Shown here in pieces: positions 15,405 to 23,723 of a stretch of 30,270 bases of DNA. The position numbers and the translations under genes are program-made. Under the pieces are notes generated by a model. The model worked only from the letters and a program-made list of their open reading frames with translations. It did not search any database and was not told the origin of the DNA. The stretch spans positions 1 to 30,270 of the forward strand of contig JBGCEF010000071.1 of assembly GCA_045106175.1 (NCBI GenBank), in the 5' to 3' direction. The first letter of the stretch is position 1. Every line of letters starts with the position of its first letter. The DNA comes from TMED27 sp045106175 (GTDB lineage: Bacteria; Pseudomonadota; Alphaproteobacteria; Micavibrionales; Micavibrionaceae).

Positions 15405-16307
15405 TTGTATACGGTTCGTCTTAAACTTCCCGCTACAATAACTAACGATAAAGTTCCGCATTTTGCGGAGCTTTTTGATTCTGTTGGTTTTAGTGCGGCT
15501 CGCTTAAATGAAAAGAACCAAAATGATCATACTGCACCATGGGTTTTGGAATGGATTTGTGAGTTTGCACCGAATCTTGATCATGTAACAGATGCACTCT
15601 CCATCATTTTAAATGCCAATAATTTAGCAAGCATTGCCGGTGATTTTTATATTGAAAAAACGCCTGATATTGATTGGCTTTCCCATTCCTATCAAGCTTT
15701 TCCTGCATTTGAAGTTGGGCCATTTTTTATTTATGGGTCGCATTATGATGGGGATTTGCCAAAAGACAAATTAGGTTTACAAATTGATGCGGCGACGGCT
15801 TTTGGTTCAGGTGAGCATGGAACAACGGCTGGCTGCATTGAAGCTATGGAGTGGTTGGAGGCACAAGGCCTCTGCCCTTGGCATGTTTTAGATATGGGGA
15901 CAGGCAGCGGTATTTTGGCTATCGCGGCTTGGAAGCTATGGAAGACGCCTGTACTTGCTGTTGATAATGATGCTGCAGCTGTTCGGGTTGCAGAACATCA
16001 CCGTGTTTTAAATAACGTTCCTGATGGTAAAATGAATATTTTATGCGAAGTTGGCGATGGATTTGCTGCCGACATTGTACAACAACGCAGGCCTTATGAG
16101 CTTGTGATTGCCAATATTTTGGCTGGACCTTTAAAAGAGATGGCCGCTGATTTATGCGCGGTTCTTGACGATGGTGGGCGTGTCATTTTATCCGGTATTT
16201 TGAATGAGCAAGCGGATAGCGTGCGTGAGGCTTATGAAGGTCAAGGCATGGCTGTGCTTAAGGAGATCAAACTTGATGGTTGGACGAGTTTTATTTTAAG
16301 CGCGTAA
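15405..16307 (+). CDS. prmA: Ribosomal protein L11 methyltransferase
   Basis: A 300-residue S-adenosylmethionine-dependent enzyme that trimethylates ribosomal protein L11. The N-terminal substrate-recognition domain spans about residues 1-95. The catalytic domain has AFGSGEHGTTAGCIEAMEW (132-150), the cofactor loop VLDMGTGSGILAIAAW (161-176), the acidic strand end LAVDNDAA and the PrmA signature VIANILAGPL. The start is TTG at 15405, because the frame is closed by the FYDLN gene's stop 12 bases upstream and no ATG occurs before the conserved N-terminus. No clear ribosome site precedes it, so translation probably depends on coupling to the upstream gene. Confidence 0.93.
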   Translation: MYTVRLKLPATITNDKVPHFAELFDSVGFSAARLNEKNQNDHTAPWVLEWICEFAPNLDHVTDALSIILNANNLASIAGDFYIEKTPDIDWLSHSYQAFPAFEVGPFFIYGSHYDGDLPKDKLGLQIDAATAFGSGEHGTTAGCIEAMEWLEAQGLCPWHVLDMGTGSGILAIAAWKLWKTPVLAVDNDAAAVRVAEHHRVLNNVPDGKMNILCEVGDGFAADIVQQRRPYELVIANILAGPLKEMAADLCAVLDDGGRVILSGILNEQADSVREAYEGQGMAVLKEIKLDGWTSFILSA

Positions 16308-16361
16308 TGATTTAGCTACATTGTTTATTGTGCGGTGTGTCATATGATTTTTTTGACATGC

Positions 16362-16384
16362 TTCATCAGATGTTTTTTGATGAA
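16362..16384. repeat. Short AT-rich inverted repeat
   Basis: TTCATCA (16362-16368) and TGATGAA (16378-16384) form a 7-bp stem with a 9-base loop in the 99-base gap between prmA and the next gene. The loop is T-rich, but no T-run follows the stem, so a terminator is doubtful; it may influence the leader of the downstream gene. Confidence 0.3.
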
Positions 16385-16406
16385 ATAATACAATTTAGAG
16401 TAAAAA

Positions 16407-16943
16407 ATGGCGTTTGATGATCAAAACTGGGATCAAAGTCCCGGATCAAGACTTTCTTCATACTGGCAAGCATTAGCAGACGATAATAATCGTATTTGCC
16501 TGTATGAGGAAGCTAGTGTGCTGGTTAAAACTATACGCATTTATGATGAATATCAGTACCGACCCATTGGTGTAAGAGATAGGAATACCCCACAACCCAG
16601 TTCAGAAGACATTACATTGGATCGCCATTATGACGCTAAACGCGGTGCAGATATTATTACACGTCTTCACAATGGTTTGAGGATTGATGAAGATGATCGT
16701 TTTTTAGCAAAACAGCTAGATGATAAAATTGCCAAAACTGATGTCTATATTGGCGATGAATGGGCATTCCCCAATATTTCTCAAAGTGATTTTGTTGTTA
16801 GGACTGTCTATCATTTGGATGATGGAAATTATCAGAGTTCAACACAACCTATTGATCGTGGATCTTATAAGGGGGCCCATGTGAAATCTTATCATTTTGA
16901 TAACCCACCTCCGCATTCTCAATTTACGCGGGATGTCGCTTAA
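16407..16943 (+). CDS. Uncharacterised 178-aa protein
   Basis: I do not recognise this protein. It is soluble, without a signal peptide or transmembrane helix, acidic and rich in Asp, Asn and Tyr. It starts MAFDDQNWDQSPGSRLSSYW, has a segment about residues 63-84 (EDITLDRHYDAKRGADIITR), and ends with a His/Pro-rich tail (YHFDNPPPHSQ). The ATG is 99 bases after prmA and has only a weak GAG-type ribosome site. The end overlaps the convergent membrane-protein gene by 20 bases, so no terminator separates them. Codon choice is similar to the neighbours as far as I can judge. It could be a lineage-specific orphan. Confidence 0.7.
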   Translation: MAFDDQNWDQSPGSRLSSYWQALADDNNRICLYEEASVLVKTIRIYDEYQYRPIGVRDRNTPQPSSEDITLDRHYDAKRGADIITRLHNGLRIDEDDRFLAKQLDDKIAKTDVYIGDEWAFPNISQSDFVVRTVYHLDDGNYQSSTQPIDRGSYKGAHVKSYHFDNPPPHSQFTRDVA

Positions 16944-17598
16944 CGCGCTGCATGAGTCCTAAAAGATATAAAAGCACGAAATAATAGAGATATAATTCTT
17001 CAATTTCAGCGGCACGGGTGAAGAGATTGTTATCGAACATGTCCTGAATTTTATCAATGATTTTAACCGTTAATGCAAAACCAGCAGTCACAGATAAAAT
17101 TGCGGGTGGGTATATGATGGCAAATTTTTGCGGCAGAGCGCTTGGTCTGAATTTTGCAAGTGTCGGAATGATTAAACCACCAACAATCGTGCCCATTAGC
17201 AAAATAAGGCGCGGTTTTTGATCAAGCCAGCTAGATGTATTATGCAGGTTTGTTTCGCCTTGATCATTGAGGCCCTGCCAAAATTCAGGTGTGCCCCAAT
17301 CGAAAAAATGTTGGCCCCAGCTAACTTCTTCTCCTGCAACATAAAAAGAAGCAAGTGCCGCAATAGCGACCCAAAGGCTCAACCACATATTTGATTTTTT
17401 TATTCTAATCAAAATGAGAATTGCCATGATGAACGCAACGGCGATAAATATAAATTGTAGCGTTTCATGGGGCCCGCCCTCAGAGTGCAATGTCGGGAGA
17501 ATATCTTTTGGTACCAGCAATTCTATTGCTATTTGTGCAATAAAAATAAAAACAGGAATAATCAGCCATAATAATTTGTGCATTTTGATATCTGCCAT
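16924..17598 (-). CDS. Six-helix membrane protein with conserved polar motifs, unknown function
   Basis: A 224-residue integral membrane protein with about six hydrophobic segments (8-28, 47-65, 71-88, 130-148, 160-178, 202-216). Between helices 3 and 4 is a striking polar loop: GEEVSWGQHFFDWGTPEF (89-106) and NDQGETNLHN (111-120). A second acidic patch EIEELYLYY (198-206) precedes the last helix. Charged and His residues clustered at a membrane face suggest a metal or substrate site. I believe related proteins with this Glu-Glu-x-Ser-Trp-Gly-Gln motif occur in other bacteria as hypothetical membrane proteins. It starts 5 bases after the glmS stop and is probably cotranscribed with glmU and glmS, which hints at an envelope role. 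Confidence 0.75.
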   Translation of the reverse strand: MADIKMHKLLWLIIPVFIFIAQIAIELLVPKDILPTLHSEGGPHETLQFIFIAVAFIMAILILIRIKKSNMWLSLWVAIAALASFYVAGEEVSWGQHFFDWGTPEFWQGLNDQGETNLHNTSSWLDQKPRLILLMGTIVGGLIIPTLAKFRPSALPQKFAIIYPPAILSVTAGFALTVKIIDKIQDMFDNNLFTRAAEIEELYLYYFVLLYLLGLMQRVKRHPA

Positions 17599-17603
17599 GG
17601 CGT

Positions 17604-19442
17604 TTACTCCACCGTAACGGATTTTGCGAGATTACGTGGTTGATCGACATCTGTTCCTTTGCTGACTGCGACGTGATAAGCAAGAAGTTGTATTGGGATT
17701 GCGTATAAAATGGGACTTACAAAAGTATGTGTGTCTTGAATTTGAATGGTCCAATGCGCGAACTCATTGAGGGTTTTTTGTCCCTTTTCATCAGACACCA
17801 GCAATACTTTTGCGCCACGCGCTACATTTTCTTGAAGGTTGCTTGCGGTTTTTTCAAAAAGCGGATCATTCGCGGGGGCCAAGACAACAATCGGCATATG
17901 TTCATCAATCAATGCGATAGGGCCATGCTTTAGCTCTCCTGCGGCGTAGCCTTCCGCATGGATATAGGACACTTCTTTAAGTTTAAGCGCACCTTCCATT
18001 GCCAGCGGGTAGAGTAAATTGCGCCCAAGATAAAGCATATCGTCACTTTCAAAAATATCGCGAGCTATTGTGATGATATTTTTGCTAGCTTCTTCCTCGT
18101 TTAATATCGTTTGGATTTGTGCAGGAAGATGGCGCAATTCTTCGACGATTTCATATGATTTTTCTTTTGAAATAGCGCCTTTTTTCAATGCGATTGCGAG
18201 CGCTAAACAGGCGAGCGTCGTAAGCTGTGTTGTGAAGGCTTTGGTTGAAGCCACGCCGATTTCAGGGCCGGCGAGCGTGTGTAAAACCAGGTCAGATTCA
18301 CGTTCGATTGTGCTTTCGATTGCATTGACTATGGATAAAATTGTTTGGCCTTGATCTTTGCAATAACGCAACGCTTGAAGCGTGTCTAACGTTTCGCCGC
18401 TTTGTGAGACGAACAGGGCTAGCCCGTCTTTAGGCATTGGTGGTTCGCGGTAACGGAATTCTGATGCGATATCAATTTCACACGGAATGCGAGCGGTTTG
18501 TTCGAACCAATATTTCGCTGTCATGCATGCATAGTAAGCTGTTCCGCATGCCACAAGGGTAATACGTGATGTCTTTTCCAAAGCTTCAAGAACGTTAGGC
18601 GGAATTGAAATATCGCCCGTCGCAGGATTAATGAATGAATTGAGGGTATCGCCAATGACTGAAGGTTGTTCATATATTTCTTTGAGCATGAAATGACGAA
18701 AATTGCCTTTTCCTGTGGTTGCTCCACTTTGTGCGGTGATGCGAATGGGGCGCTCAATATTATCGTTATCAGCGTTATAGATTTGCGCTGCATCACGGGT
18801 AACGGATACGCGGTCTCCGTCTTCTAAGAAACAGATTTTTTTGGTGAGTGGGGCAAGCGCGTAAGAATCGCTTGCGACAAACATTTCACCTTCACCATAC
18901 CCCACAGCAAGTGGCGTACCATGTCGGCATCCGATCATTAAATTATCTTCACCCGTAAAGATCATGACGATGGCATAGGCCCCTTCGAGTTTGGCGAATG
19001 TTTCATCAGCAGCTTGTCGGGGTGATTTTCCTTGTTTTAGATAATCATCCACCATGTGCGCGATAACTTCGGTGTCGGTATCGGTGTCGAAGCGAATTTG
19101 TTTGTCTTCTAATTCTTTTTTCAAGGCAGCGTAATTTTCAATGATACCGTTATGCACGACGGCGACCTTTTCAGTAGCGTGCGGATGTGCGTTATCTTCG
19201 GTAGGTCCGCCATGGGTTGCCCATCTTGTGTGCCCTATTCCCGCTGTGCCATGGATTGGTTCATTTTCTAATTTCTTTTTTAAATTCGCAAGCTTGCCTT
19301 TGGCACGGGTGCGTTGAATTGGACCGCCGTTAAGCGCAGCAATTCCTGCACTGTCATAGCCGCGATATTCTAATCGTGAGAGCCCTTCGATTAAGCGAGG
19401 GGTTACATTTTCTTCAGAGAGTATTCCAATAATTCCGCACAT
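17604..19442 (-). CDS. glmS: Glutamine-fructose-6-phosphate aminotransferase (isomerizing)
   Basis: A 612-residue enzyme that makes glucosamine-6-phosphate from fructose-6-phosphate and glutamine, the entry to UDP-GlcNAc. Cys2 (MCGIIGIL) is the N-terminal nucleophile of the glutaminase domain, with SRLEYRGYDSAGIA, GHTRWATHG and HNGIIENY following. Two SIS sugar-isomerase domains follow: ACGTAYYA and FVSQSGETLDTL in the first, YLGRNLLYPLAMEGALKLKE in the second. The end NLAKSVTVE is the classic C-terminus. Length equals that of E. coli GlmS (609). It follows glmU by 61 bases. I see no glmS ribozyme or riboswitch in that gap, which is too short for one. Confidence 0.97.
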   Translation of the reverse strand: MCGIIGILSEENVTPRLIEGLSRLEYRGYDSAGIAALNGGPIQRTRAKGKLANLKKKLENEPIHGTAGIGHTRWATHGGPTEDNAHPHATEKVAVVHNGIIENYAALKKELEDKQIRFDTDTDTEVIAHMVDDYLKQGKSPRQAADETFAKLEGAYAIVMIFTGEDNLMIGCRHGTPLAVGYGEGEMFVASDSYALAPLTKKICFLEDGDRVSVTRDAAQIYNADNDNIERPIRITAQSGATTGKGNFRHFMLKEIYEQPSVIGDTLNSFINPATGDISIPPNVLEALEKTSRITLVACGTAYYACMTAKYWFEQTARIPCEIDIASEFRYREPPMPKDGLALFVSQSGETLDTLQALRYCKDQGQTILSIVNAIESTIERESDLVLHTLAGPEIGVASTKAFTTQLTTLACLALAIALKKGAISKEKSYEIVEELRHLPAQIQTILNEEEASKNIITIARDIFESDDMLYLGRNLLYPLAMEGALKLKEVSYIHAEGYAAGELKHGPIALIDEHMPIVVLAPANDPLFEKTASNLQENVARGAKVLLVSDEKGQKTLNEFAHWTIQIQDTHTFVSPILYAIPIQLLAYHVAVSKGTDVDQPRNLAKSVTVE

Positions 19443-19503
19443 AATAAATGTTTAGCATTTTTGATCGTAAGCTCAACTCACAAGGTATTTCAGAGCGTTA
19501 CAA

Positions 19504-21081
19504 TTATGGTTTTTGTGATTGAGGTTTTTGTGATTTTGCTTGAGCTGCTTTTTTCGCATGGTATTCAGCGACACGTTTTTCAAGCTCATCGAGGTCTTTA
19601 TTCAAACTGTTGAGATGCGGCATAGTGCTTTGTTTTTGAGCTTGGTTTTTGTGATGGGCGAGTAGTGTTTTTTCTAATGCGCCCATGCTTGTCTTAAAGC
19701 CTTCACAGGCCATTGATACAGACGTTGAGGCGACGAGCATGACGATTACAAGTGCTGTTTTCTTTGCTGCGCTTTTTATTTTTCGATATTTTGCGGCCCA
19801 GCCTTTTTTAACTTCGGCATCAGGTCTAGTCATAGCGAGAGCATTACTTTCAACATCACCCGTTAAGGTCGATCCGGCGGCTAAAAATGCATCATCACCG
19901 ATCGTGATAGGCGCCACCAAAGATACTTTTGATCCAACCATGACATTATCTCCTATAATTGTTTTATGTTTTTCAAACCCGTCATAATTCACGGTGATAG
20001 CACCACATGAAAAATTAACATCTGCGCCCATTTGCGTGTCACCAACATAGCCGTGATGATTGATTTTTGAGCCTTTGCCAATGGTGGATTTTTTAATTTC
20101 GACAAAATTACCAATGCGGACATCTTCTGCGATCTCGGTCTCAGGGCGGATGCGCGCAAAGGGGCCGATTGTTGCGCCGCTTTTTATAGTCGCGCCTTCG
20201 ATATGACTGAATGCTTTTATTGTGACATTGTCAGCGATTTCAACATTGGGTCCGAAAAATACATTCGGCTCTATTGTTGTGCCTTGGGCAATTTGAGTGT
20301 CGTAATAAAAATAGACCGTATTAGGGTCAATCATCGCAACACCATTTAGCAAGGCTTTTTCCCGTAGAATGGTTTGCGCCATTTTTTCATGAACGGCAAG
20401 CTGGATGCGATCATTAACACCCCATGGGCCCATCCAGTGACTTGAGATAACCGTTGTTTCTACACCGTCTTTTGCCGCAATAACAGGTAGGTCGGTGAGA
20501 TATATTTCGCTTTGGGCGTTATTTTCATCGATCTGATCTAGCCAGTTTTGAAGGTTTTCAGACGGAATACAGTAATTTCCTGCATTGCATAACGTGATGG
20601 TTTTTTGATCATTGGTGCAGTCGGCTTCTTCGATAATCGTTTTAAGCGTTCCGCTCTCTTTTAAAATTATACGACCAAGGCCATGCGGAGTTTGTGTTTG
20701 AAAGGCTTGGACGGCTAGCGTTTGTGCTGCGGCTAATTGCTGTAGGGTTTTAAGCCCGACTAGAGGCTCATCGCCCATGAGGACAAGAAGTTTGCCCTTG
20801 AAATCTTTGAGTGCAGGTAATGCGCATTTTAATGCGCCGCCAGTGCCATTGCGGTTTTCCTGGATAACTGTTTCATGGGGCGCGACTGTCTTTCGAAGTT
20901 CCGGCATATCAGGACCGATGACAGTGATTATTTTTTGCGGGTTTAAGGATTCGCATGTTTCTAAAAGCCAACTAATCATGGGCTTTCCCGCCAATGTATG
21001 CATGACTTTTGGTGTTTCGGATTTCATCCGCGTGCCTTTACCGGCGGCGAGGATAACAATAACGAGGGGCTGTGTGCTCAT
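19504..21081 (-). CDS. glmU: Bifunctional GlcNAc-1-P uridyltransferase / glucosamine-1-P acetyltransferase with unusual C-terminal tail
   Basis: A 525-residue protein whose first 441 residues are a complete GlmU. The uridyltransferase domain begins with VIVILAAGKGTRMKSETPKV. The left-handed beta-helix acetyltransferase contains KINHHGYVGDTQMGADV, whose His is the catalytic base, and ends with RPDAEVKKGWAAKYRK. Normal GlmU proteins stop near here (E. coli 456). In this one the frame runs on for 84 residues: a signal-peptide-like hydrophobic segment (TALVIVMLVASTSVSMA), Cys459, then a charged helical stretch ending in a Lys/Gln/Pro-rich tail. The join falls at about 19758. Either GlmU is fused to a small exported protein or that protein has its own non-standard start (see findings). 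Core function is secure. Confidence 0.95.
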   Translation of the reverse strand: MSTQPLVIVILAAGKGTRMKSETPKVMHTLAGKPMISWLLETCESLNPQKIITVIGPDMPELRKTVAPHETVIQENRNGTGGALKCALPALKDFKGKLLVLMGDEPLVGLKTLQQLAAAQTLAVQAFQTQTPHGLGRIILKESGTLKTIIEEADCTNDQKTITLCNAGNYCIPSENLQNWLDQIDENNAQSEIYLTDLPVIAAKDGVETTVISSHWMGPWGVNDRIQLAVHEKMAQTILREKALLNGVAMIDPNTVYFYYDTQIAQGTTIEPNVFFGPNVEIADNVTIKAFSHIEGATIKSGATIGPFARIRPETEIAEDVRIGNFVEIKKSTIGKGSKINHHGYVGDTQMGADVNFSCGAITVNYDGFEKHKTIIGDNVMVGSKVSLVAPITIGDDAFLAAGSTLTGDVESNALAMTRPDAEVKKGWAAKYRKIKSAAKKTALVIVMLVASTSVSMACEGFKTSMGALEKTLLAHHKNQAQKQSTMPHLNSLNKDLDELEKRVAEYHAKKAAQAKSQKPQSQKP

Positions 21082-21120
21082 AGCAATATTGTGAAAAGGC
21101 AGGCGGCGAAATACAAGCGT

Positions 21121-21999
21121 TTATTCTGCTTCATCCTCAAGCACGCGCTTTTCCGCGACTAGTTTTGTCTCACCATCTTGATATTCCGCTAAATGCATGA
21201 ACATTGCGCCATAATCTGTTTTTACAAAAATTTTAACCGGAATAGCGGGTGCATTTTCTTTCATTTGTGCAACCCAAACGGTTGGCATTGTGCCTTTCTT
21301 GCGGCCTTGCTCTTGAATTGACATCCAACCGCGAGGCTTTGAGTGCCATTTGCCCTCTTTTGGAGTAACCTCAACGGTGCATTTTGCAGTTGGCCCCTCA
21401 TAGATGTTGTAACGGGTGGCTACTAGATCCTGATTGCCTTGATGGACGAATTTTTGTTCGAAGCTTCTTTTGCCATCAAAAACAAGTGAAGTGCCTTCGC
21501 ATTTTTGCGTTTGATTGAAATTTTCTAAAACAAGCAGCGTTGCAGTAAGCGCATCAGTTGTGCCTTTGGTTATAACAGGATCAATATCTTTGACTTCAGG
21601 GGGTTTGTCATGCTCATCGATAGTAAGAGATTTGAATGACCCATTTTTGGCATAGGCGTAATCTTTGGTTTCGACTTCTTTGCGCCATTCACTCATGGAT
21701 TTATGTTGTTGGGGGCGCATATCGCCGTCGTTTAATACCCAGCCATGGCTTTCGAATGTGCCGAACCACGGCACAAGACCGCCTAAAAATCCGCGGGTTT
21801 TTGCGCTTAAATCGATGCTGTAGCGGTTATTTTTTTTAAGATCGAGTGTTAACGTTGCTTGTAGACCATGAATACCGCCTGCATATACCTCATATACAAG
21901 AACTTGTTTGGATGGTTGGATAGTTTTCGCGAATGATGGGGCGCATGACAAGCAATAAGCTGCGCTAATTGTAAATACCGCTAATTTTAACGGCTTCAC
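21121..21999 (-). CDS. DUF3108 family exported protein
   Basis: A protein of about 292 residues of the DUF3108 family, periplasmic proteins of unknown function frequent in Proteobacteria. Family features are LVYEVYAGGIHGLQATLTLD at the start of the mature chain, KTRGFLGGLVPWFGTFES, and the C-terminal AIPVKIFVKTDYGAMFMHL, all consistent with an antiparallel beta-structure. The GTG at 21999 is proposed as start because it gives a compact signal peptide (KPLKLAVFTISAAYCLSC, cleavage after PSFA). ATGs at 22065 and 22044 are possible in the same frame but would add an atypical N-terminus and lengthen the overlap with the FemAB-like gene. Even so, a 35-base overlap remains, which suggests translational coupling. 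Confidence 0.8.
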   Translation of the reverse strand: MKPLKLAVFTISAAYCLSCAPSFAKTIQPSKQVLVYEVYAGGIHGLQATLTLDLKKNNRYSIDLSAKTRGFLGGLVPWFGTFESHGWVLNDGDMRPQQHKSMSEWRKEVETKDYAYAKNGSFKSLTIDEHDKPPEVKDIDPVITKGTTDALTATLLVLENFNQTQKCEGTSLVFDGKRSFEQKFVHQGNQDLVATRYNIYEGPTAKCTVEVTPKEGKWHSKPRGWMSIQEQGRKKGTMPTVWVAQMKENAPAIPVKIFVKTDYGAMFMHLAEYQDGETKLVAEKRVLEDEAE

Positions 22000-22936
22000 C
22001 GCCCATGCCGGATTTAAATCTTTTAACGCCTTTAGCCGTATCATCGTTAATGCCTCCCAGGTCAAAATCCCTGATTTTTTTAAATTTTAAGACTCCTAAA
22101 GCTTGCCACAACAATAGGTGGTGTGCACCGTTATCTCTTCCCTCTGGGGAGGTGAAACCGATTTGATACGTTGCAGCATTACCATGACAAAGTATCAAAA
22201 TTCCTGCAACTTGTTTTGCGCCTAATGATGCCCTTCCAATTAGAAAATCTCCTCTTGGCACACTATATTTGGCAAGAGTTTTCAATAGTTTTACGGATGG
22301 GCCATCGTAACCCTTTGTTTCTTTATCAACGGCATAATTTTGTATCAGCCACGGCAATAGTTCGCCCTTGCTGTCCCATTCAATTTTGTAATTAAGGTTT
22401 TCTGCTTTGTTAAGACTACCTCGCCAGTTCTTTTTTAAAGATTCTCTCAGAGCGTCTTCTGGTTTTGTGACATCAAGCCATATGGTCTCATAATGTCCGC
22501 CATGTGGTTGAAACCCTAGATGCGATATATCATGGTCTGTTTCTGCAATAACTCTTCGCTTTCTGCCCCAACGTTGAGGGAATTTGCGGCTTATCTCATG
22601 AAAGAAGGCTTCAATATGTGCTTTATCTCCGAATCCATCGAACCAAAGGGGGCCACGGTCTAAAATTAAGGCATGGATCATATTTTTTAAAAGCCCAGCT
22701 TCCATAATCTGTACGCATCCGGCCTCTATTCCATCGATCAAAATCAAGCCCCAGCGCGGTTTTTGATTATTTAATGCTGCCATGGTTTGTGCGTAAGGGT
22801 ATGATTGCATTAATGTTGAACGTTTTACGCTTTTAAATCTTTGTTCCCATTCAGAAAAATTTAACGTATTCCAGTTTATAGTACAATTTGGAGTTTTGGG
22901 CATTCGAGCAGCTTTTTGCGCGTCTTTAGGCTTCAT
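21965..22936 (-). CDS. FemAB/GNAT-type peptidoglycan-bridge-like acyltransferase
   Basis: About 323 residues with the double-GNAT layout of FemAB-like proteins. The N-terminal half has RSTLMQSYPYAQTMAALN and ILDRGPLWFDGFGD; the C-terminal half has ESLKKNWRGSLNKAENLNYK, QVAGILILCHGNAATYQIGF and the ending FDLGGINDDTAKGVKRFKSG, a hallmark of this family, where the last helix packs on the acyl-carrier site. Relatives transfer amino acids from aminoacyl-tRNA to peptidoglycan precursors or otherwise acylate envelope components; which applies is unknown. ATG 22936 is the first ATG; a TTG at 22972 and an ATG at 22903 are alternatives, and none has a clear ribosome site. It is divergent from the + gene at 22972, leaving only about 35 bases between starts. 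Confidence 0.8.
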   Translation of the reverse strand: MKPKDAQKAARMPKTPNCTINWNTLNFSEWEQRFKSVKRSTLMQSYPYAQTMAALNNQKPRWGLILIDGIEAGCVQIMEAGLLKNMIHALILDRGPLWFDGFGDKAHIEAFFHEISRKFPQRWGRKRRVIAETDHDISHLGFQPHGGHYETIWLDVTKPEDALRESLKKNWRGSLNKAENLNYKIEWDSKGELLPWLIQNYAVDKETKGYDGPSVKLLKTLAKYSVPRGDFLIGRASLGAKQVAGILILCHGNAATYQIGFTSPEGRDNGAHHLLLWQALGVLKFKKIRDFDLGGINDDTAKGVKRFKSGMGGEAVKISGIYN

Positions 22937-22971
22937 AATAAGGGTAATACCAAGCAGGGTGTGTTTATTCA

Positions 22972-23637
22972 ATGAATCAAATTATTAATGCCGATTCGCA
23001 TGCGCTTTTGTCGTGTTTTTTTCAGGAATGTGAAAGTCAGTTTCGATTCCTTGAAGAAACGCATGGGTTCTTATATCTCAGCGGACTTGCGGAGTATCAG
23101 AGTCATTACAAAATTATCAAACCGTATTCTAATCAACTGAAAGATACCCCCTATCCGTTTTATGCGATTACACGTTATGAACGAGATAATCAGGCGGTTG
23201 AAATATTTTATGGTGATCACAATTACGCTTTAGAGGTTTTTATCTATCCTGATTCAATGCGTCGTTTAAATCTTCAAGATATTGTTTCAGCGATACGACA
23301 AGAGACGAGTGGTAACAAAAATTTATCTTACTTAACCGAAGAACAAAATATTAGTCATTCTTTAGAATGGTTTTCTAAAATTATAGAATCTAATCCTAAA
23401 ATTTTAAATCCTAATGAAAAGCTGATCAAAAAAACCGAAACAATGCGAGAGAGATTGTTGGAGCAAAGTGTGCGTTCCCATCTTGAGGCTTTGGTTACAA
23501 AAGCCAGCGCGCGTGCTGCAAAAGCATTTACACGTAAAGATTATAGTTTAGTTGTTGAAATTCTTAGTCTCTACAAAGATTTTCTTAATCGTAGTGATCT
23601 TAAAAAATTGCAAATTGCGCAAGAAAAACTCTCTTAA
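22972..23637 (+). CDS. Uncharacterised 221-aa protein
   Basis: I do not recognise this protein. It looks soluble and cytoplasmic. Residues 1-120 have mixed strand/helix content with CFFQECESQFRFLEETHGF near the start and RDNQAVEIFYGDHNYALEVF in the middle. The rest is helical and charged, with a likely coiled coil or three-helix bundle (ETMRERLLEQSVRSHLEALV, then ARAAKAFTRKDYSLVVEILS). The overall plan, a small alpha/beta N-terminus with a Phe-Leu-Glu-Glu motif, is reminiscent of immunity-like or antitoxin-like proteins, but there is no toxin beside it. It is divergent from the FemAB-like gene and ends 86 bases before dapD. Confidence 0.7.
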   Translation: MNQIINADSHALLSCFFQECESQFRFLEETHGFLYLSGLAEYQSHYKIIKPYSNQLKDTPYPFYAITRYERDNQAVEIFYGDHNYALEVFIYPDSMRRLNLQDIVSAIRQETSGNKNLSYLTEEQNISHSLEWFSKIIESNPKILNPNEKLIKKTETMRERLLEQSVRSHLEALVTKASARAAKAFTRKDYSLVVEILSLYKDFLNRSDLKKLQIAQEKLS

Positions 23638-23710
23638 TATAAATGTATCTGAAAGCCTTGATTCGCGTTAAAGATCGTGGTCAATTACATCATCTTAAAA
23701 TCAACGCTAC

Positions 23711-23715
23711 AAGGA
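23711..23715 (+). promoter_or_regulatory. Ribosome binding site deciding the dapD start
   Basis: AAGGA lies 8 bases before ATG 23724. This, and the family's usual N-terminus and length, support 23724 rather than the ATG at 23643, which would add 27 residues of unrelated sequence. Confidence 0.75.
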
Positions 23716-23723
23716 TACGACGC

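Noticed and set aside
19443..19503. glmS ribozyme or riboswitch upstream of glmS
   Set aside because: The gap to glmU is only 61 bases and shows no ribozyme-like helices; the element is also known mainly from Gram-positive bacteria.
23643..23723. Extended dapD start at ATG 23643
   Set aside because: It would add 27 residues not seen in the family, whereas ATG 23724 has a good ribosome site and gives normal length.
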